Of a stretch of 64,000 nt of DNA, positions 1 through 7,007 are shown piece after piece; position 1 is the first letter of the stretch, and each line of letters begins with the position of its first letter. The DNA is taken from NCBI GenBank assembly GCA_017427185.1, contig JAFRTJ010000039.1, forward strand, positions 1-64,000. Direction: 5' to 3'. The notes below the pieces were generated by a model. That model ran no database searches and was not told the origin of the DNA. It was given only the letters and a program-made list of their open reading frames with translations. A program made the position numbers and the translations under genes. This DNA comes from Bacteroidaceae bacterium (GTDB lineage: Bacteria; Bacteroidota; Bacteroidia; Bacteroidales; Bacteroidaceae).

Positions 1-178
1 ACCTACTATTTTACGTGCTGAATTAATGAAACAAGAAAGGAATAAGAATGACTAGGCAAGAGTCAAGATGACATGGGCAAACTCATATATGTTGTTAAGC
101 AAAAACAGAACTGGAATTACCACCTAAATTGACGCAGAACCTTTCGATGCAGGAAATCCTGAGAGCAGAAGCCATACA

Positions 179-405
179 GATGTCGTATCTTATTGTAAAT
201 CTGCCTTTTAGGTGAATCTAAACTTGACCAAGTGTTCCAGTTCCAGTTGTTCCAATTATTATTCTGGCAGTTCCATTATCCCTTATTTATATATAACTAT
301 CTATATATTAGTTAGTTATAGAATCTAAAGAAGGTGTTTTGTCCTTCAAAATTTAACTGGAACATTTGGAACTGGAACAGCCTCTTGTCTTCTTCTATAA
401 GGCCA
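179..405. repeat. Dyad element 1 (GTTCCA arms)
   Basis: The left arm at 234-254 is GTTCCA, GTTCCA, GTTGTTCCA. The right arm at 358-378 is close to its reverse complement (19 of 21 positions, by eye) and is built from TGGAAC units. The arms enclose an AT-rich core around 284-320 containing ATATAACTATCTATATAT. The left flank GATGTCGTATCT (179-190) begins exactly 55 nt before the arm, as it does in the copy at 56906. The right flank CTATAAGGCCA (395-405) also recurs there as CTACAAGGCCA. No coding function is apparent. It may be a non-autonomous mobile element or the remnant of one; that is inference. Confidence 0.7.
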
Positions 406-486
406 AAGAGTTTGCCGTCAACCAGGGGGTGTGTCAGCCGTAGTGAAAGTCAAGGTAAAATTCTAAGAATTTTAAATTATCATTTT

Positions 487-511
487 AAGCCGCGTAGAGG
501 GCTTCTTTTTG
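487..511 (+). terminator. Possible small terminator hairpin
   Basis: AAGCC (487-491) pairs with GGCTT (500-504) across an 8-nt loop and is followed by CTTTTTG. The stem is short and no gene lies upstream within the window, so this is weak. A second short dyad, AAAATTC-taa-GAATTTT, sits just before it near 455-471. Confidence 0.25.
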
Positions 512-604
512 TCTCGGAGGCAGGAATGTACGTCAAGGGCATTTGAGGCGATTCCAAGGCGAAATAGAGGAGTTCTGCGGGGTGTCTGATTTCCCTAATG
601 AGTT

Positions 605-860
605 TGTCTTCTTTTAGAGGCCTTGGAGAAGAAGAAATGAGATAAGTGAAGAACGGCCGTTTCAGCGTTTCAACGTTTCAGTAAAAAAAAGATACCATCC
701 ACATCGGGAATCTCTCTTATAACACTTATAACTTATTAATAATTAATTAATTATAATATAATATATATAAGAGAGAGAGGTGGATACCCCCTAGCTGAAA
801 CGCTGAAACGCTCAACAGCTACAATAAACTATTTAACTCCCTAAAAGGCAAAGAGTTACA
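605..860. repeat. Dyad element 2 (GTTTCA arms)
   Basis: The left arm has GTTTCA at 659-664, 667-672 and 675-680, an 8-nt period. The right arm has TGAAAC at 796-801 and 804-809 plus a partial third unit to 816. An inner perfect 11-bp dyad, TCTCTCTTATA (711-721) against TATAAGAGAGA (766-776), brackets a very AT-rich core. A right flank CTAAAAGGCAAAGAG (841-855) resembles the right flank of element 1. The architecture matches the elements at 179 and 56906, but the variable base of the hexamer is T here. Confidence 0.65.
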
Positions 861-880
861 GCATCCCCGACTATGTCTTC

Positions 881-1103
881 CGTCTCAAGGGAGGTGCAAA
901 TTTCTGCAAAATTACTCTCTAAAAAGCCTCAAAAAGCATGCTTGAGACGCCTGTTTTGGGTGGATTTTCATGCTTTTTCTGTTCGCATAGACGATTTCAT
1001 GTTCTCGTAAAATGACAACAAAACCATGATTTTGCAGTCACAAAGGGGCATTTGAGACCCTTGAGGTGCAGTTTTTGTGCAAACAGTTCGACTTTTTGAG
1101 GCT
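881..1103. repeat. Nested inverted repeats in gene-free DNA
   Basis: AGCCTCAAAAAG (925-936) is the exact reverse complement of CTTTTTGAGGCT (1092-1103). CTGCAAAAT (904-912) is the reverse complement of ATTTTGCAG (1030-1038). GTCTCAAG (881-888) pairs with CTTGAGAC (940-947). These nested arms suggest another decayed dyad element beside elements 1 and 2. No ORF in this stretch looks real. The whole 1-1136 region holds no gene that I can support. Confidence 0.4.
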
Positions 1104-1136
1104 ATTGTGAGACCAATTGAAACCGGTTTTTGTGAT

Positions 1137-1730
1137 TTACTCCCCGAAGATTTCAGCCAGCTTCGCCTGCAGTTGCTGCCGTTCGTCATCGACATATCCA
1201 TGCTTTTCGTAAGGGGAGAAGATGACTTGGCCGTCGGGGGCAAGCAGGACAAACGTCGGGAAACCGCTTATCGAATACAAGTCAGATGCAGAGGTCTGAC
1301 CTTCTTGCGAGGCGGTCGTCTCGCGCATCATGGGCCAGGGACACGCGTGCTGCCCGAGTGCAGAGTGCCAGGCATCGGGGTTCTTGTCATGTGAGATGCC
1401 GATGATGAGCAGGCCTCGGTCGTGATACTTCTCGTGCAATTCCATCAACATGGGGAAAGAGCGAATGCAACTGCCGCACCACGATGCCCAGAAGTCGAGC
1501 AGAACATACTGCCCCTTGCCTGCATATTCGGAGAAGTGATGCACGGTGCTGTCGGGCAACTCGGCCTCAAAATCGATGAACGGCTTGCCTATGACTGTTA
1601 GTTCAGGCTTGGGCTTAAAGTTGAATTTCTGGTTTACCTTGTCCCATGCCAATATTGAAATAAACGCAAGCACAAGAATGAGCAAGGTGTAGAGAATGAC
1701 CTTCACAACCTTCTTAATAACCCGTTTCAT
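1137..1730 (-). CDS. Membrane-anchored thioredoxin-like oxidoreductase (TlpA/ResA type)
   Basis: This 197-residue protein starts with a basic N-terminus and one hydrophobic segment at about residues 10-29, which should tether it to the inner membrane with its thioredoxin fold in the periplasm. The redox motif is WCGSC (C85 and C88) in the context LDFWASWCGSC. The cis-proline loop is GFPTF (P160). This is the TlpA/ResA/AhpC-TSA arrangement, and such proteins reduce or oxidise disulfides in exported proteins or cytochrome apoproteins. The actual partner cannot be read here. It lies 68 nt downstream of gpsA on the same strand and may be the last gene of the lysS-gpsA transcript. No cytochrome-maturation gene is nearby. 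Confidence 0.85.
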   Translation of the reverse strand: MKRVIKKVVKVILYTLLILVLAFISILAWDKVNQKFNFKPKPELTVIGKPFIDFEAELPDSTVHHFSEYAGKGQYVLLDFWASWCGSCIRSFPMLMELHEKYHDRGLLIIGISHDKNPDAWHSALGQHACPWPMMRETTASQEGQTSASDLYSISGFPTFVLLAPDGQVIFSPYEKHGYVDDERQQLQAKLAEIFGE

Positions 1731-1757
1731 CTATTTACCTAATTAATAATATATCCC

Positions 1758-1778
1758 CCCCCTTAGAGCAAAAGGGGG
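1758..1778 (-). terminator. Weak GC hairpin between gpsA and the thioredoxin-like gene
   Basis: CCCCCTT (1758-1764) pairs with AAGGGGG (1772-1778) around a 7-nt loop. Read on the minus strand it is followed by GGGATATATT rather than a run of T. It is therefore more likely an mRNA-stability or attenuation hairpin than a full terminator. Confidence 0.3.
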
Positions 1779-1798
1779 TGAGGCCTGAGGGGGTCTTC

Positions 1799-2791
1799 TT
1801 ATCTGAACGCTTCGCTCAGGAGTTTTATTTCAATGCTGGGGCTGATGCGTTCGTAGAGGATGTTATAGACAGCATCGAGGATGGGCATGTTGACGTGCAG
1901 GTGCTCGTTGATTTCCTTCATGCATTTTGTTCCAAAGTATCCTTCCGCTATCATCTCCATTTCCATCTGTGCCGATTTCACACTATAGCCCTGGCCTATC
2001 ATCGTGCCGAAGACGCGGTTGCGGCTGAAGTTGGAATATCCTGTCACCAATAGGTCGCCCATGTAGACGGAGTCGATGATATTGCGCTCTATTGGATGCA
2101 CAGTCCTCAGGAAGCGGTTCATCTCTTGTGTCGCATTGGACATCAGTACAGCCTGAAAGTTGTCGCCATATTTTAGACCGTGACAGATACCACCCGCCAA
2201 AGCGTACACGTTTTTCAGCACACTAGCGTACTCGATGCCCACAATGTCTTGGCTTGTCTTTGTCTTCACGTAGTCGCTCTCCATCATGTGGGCAAATTCG
2301 CGGGCATTCCCATCGTCAGAACAACCTATGGTAAGATATGTCAGACGGTTCATGGCCACTTCTTCAGCATGGCTTGGCCCCCCAATCACAGCCAGTTTAT
2401 CGTCTGGCACGTTGTAGAACTGGTGAAAGTATTCGCTCATGATCAGGTTCTCGTCTGGCACGATACCTTTGATGGCTGTCACCACGAACTTATCCCTCAG
2501 TCTTACTGTCAGTTTCTTCAGATGGCTTTTCAAGTATGGCGAGGGAGTCACAAAGATGATGGTGTCTGCTGCCTCCACAGTCTCGTTGATGTCGCTACTG
2601 AAACGAATGCGGTTCACATCGAATTGCACACTCGTCAGATAGGCAGGATTGTGTCCCAGTCGTTTGAAGTCCTCTATGCGGTCATCACGTCGCAGATACC
2701 ATCTTATCCCGTCGTTCTTCTCCAGCAGCATCTTGGCAATCGCTGTTGCCCAGCTGCCTCCGCCCAATACGGCAATCCGTCCTATACCCAC
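1799..2791 (-). CDS. gpsA: Glycerol-3-phosphate dehydrogenase [NAD(P)+]
   Basis: This 330-residue cytoplasmic enzyme reduces dihydroxyacetone phosphate to sn-glycerol 3-phosphate for phospholipid synthesis. The Rossmann nucleotide-binding motif VLGGGSWATAIAKML is at residues 8-22. Family blocks IGGPSHAEEVA and EYASVLKNVYALAGGI (with the conserved lysine) follow, and the length is normal for GpsA. The ATG at 2791 overlaps the end of lysS by 10 nt, so the two are translationally coupled on one transcript. No separate promoter is visible, so expression should follow the lysS promoter at 4586-4593. Confidence 0.95.
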   Translation of the reverse strand: MGIGRIAVLGGGSWATAIAKMLLEKNDGIRWYLRRDDRIEDFKRLGHNPAYLTSVQFDVNRIRFSSDINETVEAADTIIFVTPSPYLKSHLKKLTVRLRDKFVVTAIKGIVPDENLIMSEYFHQFYNVPDDKLAVIGGPSHAEEVAMNRLTYLTIGCSDDGNAREFAHMMESDYVKTKTSQDIVGIEYASVLKNVYALAGGICHGLKYGDNFQAVLMSNATQEMNRFLRTVHPIERNIIDSVYMGDLLVTGYSNFSRNRVFGTMIGQGYSVKSAQMEMEMIAEGYFGTKCMKEINEHLHVNMPILDAVYNILYERISPSIEIKLLSEAFR

Positions 2792-4551
2792 TGCGCAATT
2801 TGCTCTTGGCTGGGTTTCTCTACTTCCAGTTTGTACTTCTTGATGATTTCGATGATTTGTTGCTGTATCTTGGCAGGCTTTTCGCCTTCAAGGGTGCTGA
2901 CCAGATTGTAGCCAGCCTTGCGCAGGATGGGTATGATGTCGCTTGGGATACCTTTTTCCAGATAGAGTTCATCCTTGTCGCGAGGAGCCTTCACTTCTGG
3001 CTTCATTTGTGGGAAGAGCATGATTTCGCCAATAGCAAACTTGCCAGTCATGAGCATCGCCAGTCGATCGATACCGATGCCGATGCCGCTTGTGGGAGGC
3101 ATACCATATTGCAAGGCGCGAAGGAAATCATGGTCGATGATCATCGCCTCGTCGTCACCCTTGGCAGCCAAACGCATCTGCTCAACAAACCTCTCTTCCT
3201 GATCGATGGGGTCATTCAACTCGCTGTAGGCATTGGCCAGTTCCTTGCCGTTCACCATCAGCTCAAACCGCTCTGTGAGACCAGGCTTGCTGCGATGCAT
3301 TTTCGTCAGAGGCGACATCTCTACAGGATAGTCCGTGATGAACGTGGGCTGGATGAAGTTTCCTTCGCAGAATTCGCCAAAGAGCTCGTCGATAAGTTTG
3401 CCCTTGCCCATCGTGTCGTCCACCTCCATTCCTTTCTCCTTGCAGAAAGCGCGGATTTCTTCCTCGCTCTTGCCGTTGCAGTCAAAGCCTGTCTTTTCCT
3501 CAATGGCTTCCAGAATGGGAAGGCGTCGATAGGGAGCCTTGAAGCTGATGATGTTGCCGTCGATTTCCACTTCAGGCTTGCCGTTGACTGCAGTACAGAT
3601 CTCCTCGAGCATCTTTTCTGTGAAGGACATCATCCAATTGTAGTCTTTGTATGAAACGTACAGCTCCAGGCAGGTAAACTCTGGGTTGTGGGTACGATCC
3701 ATTCCTTCGTTGCGGAAGTTCTTGCCAATTTCGTAGACTCCCTCGAATCCGCCCACGATGAGACGCTTTAGATAGAGCTCTGTTGCGATACGCATGTACA
3801 TGTCGATATTCAATGCGTTGAAGTGGGTGATGAATGGACGTGCGCTTGCTCCGCCAGCAATACTCTGCAAGGTAGGGGTCTCCACTTCCGTATAGCCAGC
3901 TTCATCCAGAATGCGACGCATGGTGCGCACGATGGTGGCACGTTTTTCGAACGTCTCCTTCACGCCTGCGTTGACCACAAGGTCCACGTAGCGCTGGCGG
4001 TAGCGAAGTTCTGGGTCATCAAAGGAATCGTAAACTTTGCCATCAGCATCTGTCTTGACGATGGGCAGAGGTTTCAGGCTCTTGCTCAGTACGGTCATTT
4101 CTTGGGCATGAACGCTTATCTCGCCTGTCTGCGTGCGAAACACGTAACCCTTGATGCCAATGAAATCACCCAGGTCGAGCAACTTCTTGAAGACGGTGTT
4201 GTAAAGTGTTGTGTCCTCTCCGTTGGCCAGCGCGTCGCGAGTGATGTAGACTTGGATGCGTCCCTTGCTGTCTTGCAGTTCTGCGAAGGCAGCCTTGCCC
4301 ATGATGCGCTTCGACATGATGCGTCCAGCGATGCACACGTTGCGGCTGTTCTCTGGAGTCGCAGGAGTCGGCACTTCCTCGCCTTCCTCGTTCTTCATCT
4401 TGGGCAAGTCTACGAAGCTCTCCTTAATCTCTGTGCTGAAAGCATTGGTTTGATATTCTGCGGCAGGGTAGGGGTCTATGCCCAGGTCACGCATTTGTTG
4501 CAGATTGTTGCGGCGAACAATCTCTTGCTCACTCAGTTCCAGTATGTTCAT
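2782..4551 (-). CDS. lysS: Lysyl-tRNA synthetase, class II
   Basis: This enzyme charges tRNA-Lys in the cytoplasm. The ATG at 4551 (MNILELSEQEIVRRNNLQQM) gives 589 residues. An in-frame ATG at 4608 is rejected because it lies upstream of the -7 box at 4586-4593. An N-terminal OB-fold is followed by class II motif 2 (FRNEGMDRTHNPEF) and motif 3 (GIGIGIDRLAMLM). The protein is longer than the roughly 500-residue enterobacterial enzyme because of about 75 extra C-terminal residues ending KPSQEQIAQWV. A similar tail is, as far as I recall, usual in Bacteroidetes. It overlaps the downstream gpsA start by 10 nt. Confidence 0.95.
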   Translation of the reverse strand: MNILELSEQEIVRRNNLQQMRDLGIDPYPAAEYQTNAFSTEIKESFVDLPKMKNEEGEEVPTPATPENSRNVCIAGRIMSKRIMGKAAFAELQDSKGRIQVYITRDALANGEDTTLYNTVFKKLLDLGDFIGIKGYVFRTQTGEISVHAQEMTVLSKSLKPLPIVKTDADGKVYDSFDDPELRYRQRYVDLVVNAGVKETFEKRATIVRTMRRILDEAGYTEVETPTLQSIAGGASARPFITHFNALNIDMYMRIATELYLKRLIVGGFEGVYEIGKNFRNEGMDRTHNPEFTCLELYVSYKDYNWMMSFTEKMLEEICTAVNGKPEVEIDGNIISFKAPYRRLPILEAIEEKTGFDCNGKSEEEIRAFCKEKGMEVDDTMGKGKLIDELFGEFCEGNFIQPTFITDYPVEMSPLTKMHRSKPGLTERFELMVNGKELANAYSELNDPIDQEERFVEQMRLAAKGDDEAMIIDHDFLRALQYGMPPTSGIGIGIDRLAMLMTGKFAIGEIMLFPQMKPEVKAPRDKDELYLEKGIPSDIIPILRKAGYNLVSTLEGEKPAKIQQQIIEIIKKYKLEVEKPSQEQIAQWV

Positions 4552-4585
4552 CTCTTGTTTCTTTAAAAAAGTACGATTTTGCGCG

Positions 4586-4593
4586 CAAAGGTA
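4586..4593 (-). promoter_or_regulatory. lysS-gpsA promoter -7 box
   Basis: TACCTTTG on the minus strand matches the Bacteroidetes -7 consensus TAnnTTTG, about 35 nt ahead of the lysS ATG. I see no clear TTTG at the -33 position. Confidence 0.65.
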
Positions 4594-4656
4594 CAAAAAA
4601 AACTCCACATCTGCCCACTAACGCGCACTAAGATGTGTGAAAACACTATCATTTCC

Positions 4657-4687
4657 TTGTCTCTTCGGCAGAATGTTAGTACTTTTG
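4657..4687 (+). promoter_or_regulatory. Promoter of the YgjP-like metallopeptidase gene
   Basis: TTG at 4657-4659, a 20-nt spacer, then TACTTTTG at 4680-4687 is a full Bacteroidetes-type promoter. The predicted start of transcription falls at or beside the ATG at 4692, so the transcript may be leaderless. Confidence 0.65.
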
Positions 4688-4691
4688 TACA

Positions 4692-5435
4692 ATGTTGCCA
4701 TCTGAATCTTTCATCGAAGACCCTACCTTGGGACGTATCTTGGTACGCAGGAATGTGCGGGCTCGCCGTCTCATTTTCCGCACAGATGACGAAGGAATGC
4801 TTCTTGTCACAGCCCCTCTGCATGCGTCTGAAAAGACCATTCGCGAGGGAATCCAAGCTCTCCTTCCTCGCCTCGAGAAGATGCAGAAGCGGGCAGAAGA
4901 CAAGCAGGCTGTCCGCCAGATTACTCCCTCTTTTCGCATCGATGCTCAGGACTTTTCTTTCTGGTCAGAGGAAGCACGAGTCAGCCGCATGACTGTTCGT
5001 CAACGCCAGGGAGCCCTTGTCTGCTATTATCCCGCTGGACAGGAGTTCCAGCATCCTCAGATTCAACGATGGCTCATCAGCATGATAGAGCAGAGCCTTC
5101 GCCTTCATGCCCAAGTCCTCTTTCCAACACGTCTCGAGGCAATGGCTCAGGCGCGAGGTCTCCGTTTTTCCAACCTTTCCATCCATAAGACGCATGGTCG
5201 ATGGGGCAGCTGCAGCACGGCGGGCAGGATCAATCTCAGTCTCTATCTCATGCTCCTTCCCCGTCACTTGCAGGAGTACGTCATGCAGCACGAACTGACG
5301 CATCTCGTCGAGATGAATCATGGGACACGTTTCTGGCAGCTTCTCGACCAGTCGGTTCAGGGGCACAGCGAGGAGTATCGCAGGGAGTTGAAGAGATACG
5401 ATACGAGTGTCTTCACGTTGAAGCAGGGCGAGTGA
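4692..5435 (+). CDS. YgjP-like (DUF45) zinc metallopeptidase
   Basis: This 247-residue protein has no signal peptide and is probably cytoplasmic. The N-terminal strand GRILVRRNVRARRLIFR and the central THGRWGSCSTAGRINLSL are typical of the YgjP/DUF45 family. The zinc site is HELTH (H200, E201, H204) with a third ligand in NHGTRFW (H210), so all catalytic residues are present. The family is a predicted zinc protease; its substrate is unknown, although some members accompany restriction or ATP-dependent modules. The ATG at 4692 was chosen because the next Met (residue 36) falls inside the first conserved strand. It converges on the endonuclease/phosphatase gene with a 9-nt gap. Confidence 0.85.
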   Translation: MLPSESFIEDPTLGRILVRRNVRARRLIFRTDDEGMLLVTAPLHASEKTIREGIQALLPRLEKMQKRAEDKQAVRQITPSFRIDAQDFSFWSEEARVSRMTVRQRQGALVCYYPAGQEFQHPQIQRWLISMIEQSLRLHAQVLFPTRLEAMAQARGLRFSNLSIHKTHGRWGSCSTAGRINLSLYLMLLPRHLQEYVMQHELTHLVEMNHGTRFWQLLDQSVQGHSEEYRRELKRYDTSVFTLKQGE

Positions 5436-5444
5436 TGCTTTTCC

Positions 5445-6395
5445 CTATTTCGCAGAAAGGTCCACCCAGATGGGCAGATGGTCTGAGTAGCCACCCTGAT
5501 AGATGGGACCTCGATAGGTTCGCCAAGGAGCGCCATCCTCGTCGAGCAGGAAGTTGAATCGAGCCACCTGCACCTTTCCTTCCACGCAAGGCATCAGCTC
5601 CTTGCTCACCAGCACATGATCCAGGAAGCCCCATTGCTTCTGGAAGACGTATGTGCCGCGATTCTTCCTCAGTTCCCTTCTGCTCAGGGGCATCAGCGAG
5701 ACGAGTGGAGCATCCTTCCCCATGATTTCGCTGAAGATGATGTCGCTAGGTTCCGCATTGAAGTCTCCCATTACCAGTATCTTCTCTCCCCTGAATCTTT
5801 CCACAGCCGCTCGAAGTGTCTGGGCAGCCAGCGAACGGTTTCTGTTGCCCTCTCGACCGCTTCCTGCCTTGCTTGGGAAATGTACGGCAAAGACATGCAT
5901 CAGGTCGCCTGAGGGGAGTCTTCCCCATGCGTGCAGGATGTCGCGAGTGGGACGCAATCCCTCTTCTGCAGAAGGCACTCTCAGCCCCTCGTAGCCCTCC
6001 AGGAAGAACTGCTTGGGCTGATAGAGCAGTCCCACGTCTACGCCTCTTACGTCTGGTCCATTCGTGACGATGAACTCGTAGCCTGCCGTCCTGAGTGGGC
6101 TCCGCCTGACCAAATCGAAGAGGCAGGAGTCATTCTCCACCTCGCCAATTCCTATCAGCGCAGGCCATCCCTTCTCGTCTGCCACAGCTGCAGCCACGCG
6201 GGCGATGTTGTCCATCTTGTGCCAGTATCGTCCCAGGGTCCAATGGTGATTCCCTTCTGGCAGGAACTCTTCATCGTTGCGCAGAGGATCGTCCTTGCAG
6301 TCGAAGAGATTCTCCACGTTCCACCACATGATCCTTTGCCCGTCAGTTATCGCGCAGCAAAGCAGGGTCAGGCCAATCAGCAATGCACGTTTCAT
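5445..6395 (-). CDS. Secreted endonuclease/exonuclease/phosphatase-family protein
   Basis: The start at 6395 gives 316 residues and a clean signal peptide (MKRALLIGLTLLCCAITDGQ). The mature part carries the DNase I-like fold motifs: WWNVENLFD near the N-terminus, IGIGEVEN with the metal-binding Glu, VHFPSKAGSGREGNRNRSLA, ILVMGDFNAEPSD and the C-terminal YSDHLPIWVD with the catalytic Asp-His. The family cleaves phosphodiesters in nucleic acids, sphingomyelin or phosphoinositides; the substrate cannot be fixed from sequence. Export suggests scavenging of phosphate or nucleotides. An upstream in-frame ATG (6443) would bury the signal peptide and is rejected. A -7 box lies at 6459-6466. Confidence 0.85.
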   Translation of the reverse strand: MKRALLIGLTLLCCAITDGQRIMWWNVENLFDCKDDPLRNDEEFLPEGNHHWTLGRYWHKMDNIARVAAAVADEKGWPALIGIGEVENDSCLFDLVRRSPLRTAGYEFIVTNGPDVRGVDVGLLYQPKQFFLEGYEGLRVPSAEEGLRPTRDILHAWGRLPSGDLMHVFAVHFPSKAGSGREGNRNRSLAAQTLRAAVERFRGEKILVMGDFNAEPSDIIFSEIMGKDAPLVSLMPLSRRELRKNRGTYVFQKQWGFLDHVLVSKELMPCVEGKVQVARFNFLLDEDGAPWRTYRGPIYQGGYSDHLPIWVDLSAK

Positions 6396-6458
6396 CATCA
6401 GCGTCGCTTTCTTCCTTCTTTTTTGAGTTCGTGAGTTCAGCATGACACATCGTCAAGG

Positions 6459-6466
6459 CAAAGGTA
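6459..6466 (-). promoter_or_regulatory. Promoter -7 box of the endonuclease/phosphatase gene
   Basis: The minus strand reads TACCTTTG about 64 nt upstream of the chosen start. No good TTTG is present at the -33 position. The 22-bp repeat array begins about 90 nt further upstream. Confidence 0.55.
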
Positions 6467-6555
6467 AGCATAAAATGCGAGATAAGAAACTTCTTGTCAG
6501 GAAAAATGTCAGAAATCCTTACAAAACCAGCTCTCTTTGGATGCCCCTTGAGGCG

Positions 6556-6653
6556 CGACACGTTGAAACGGCAAAGACAACGTGTTGAGTTGGAGGTTTC
6601 AACGTGTTGAGTTTGCTGATTCAACACGTTGTGTTTCCCGTTTCAACACGTTC
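6556..6653. repeat. 22-bp-phased palindrome array, locus 1 (5 units)
   Basis: Near-palindromic 10-mers begin at 6556 (CGACACGTTG), 6578 and 6600 (CAACGTGTTG), 6622 (CAACACGTTG) and 6644 (CAACACGTTC). Every step is exactly 22 nt. The 12-nt spacers differ but tend to end in TTT or ATT. The array lies between the divergent endonuclease and esterase genes. The rest of 6467-6949 shows nothing else that I can identify. Confidence 0.9.
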
Positions 6654-6949
6654 TTCCTTTCCTACGGATGGGTTGCTTGATTCTATGTGTACTGTAAATC
6701 GTTGATTTTCAACGGATTGTTAGAAGTTTCCTGTCGTGTGGAGAACCTTGCTCGAGACACAATCAAGTCTTGGTTGAGAGAAGACGCTGGCCTTGTCGGA
6801 AATCTTGACAAAAACGAGGCTCAGTTGTTGTCTTCTATCGTTTGTCACCTTCGTGCCTGCGTCAGAACCAGTCGACTCCTGGACTTGCTTTGGATGAGTC
6901 CATGCGAGGAAAATAAACTGGATGTTGCTGCGACATTACGAATGCAGGA

Positions 6950-6981
6950 TTTGTTCGTTTCTTTTTTTATCCTTATCTTTG
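6950..6981 (+). promoter_or_regulatory. Promoter of the two-domain esterase gene
   Basis: TTTG (6950-6953), a 20-nt spacer, then TATCTTTG (6974-6981) match both Bacteroidetes promoter boxes. Transcription would start about 20 nt before the ATG at 7008, which excludes the longer in-frame reading from 6687. Confidence 0.8.
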
Positions 6982-7007
6982 TCATGCAAACTCGTAAGAA
7001 ACGTATC

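Noticed and set aside
334..546. A 70-codon ORF in the left intergenic region.
   Set aside because: It overlaps the right arm of dyad element 1, has no ribosome site or promoter and has an unusual composition.
6556..6653. CRISPR-like repeat array.
   Set aside because: Repeats of 10 nt with 12-nt spacers are far too short, spacers resemble each other between loci, and no cas gene is present.
6687..7007. A 107-codon N-terminal extension of the two-domain esterase.
   Set aside because: It runs through a perfect promoter (6950-6981) and would bury the signal peptide.
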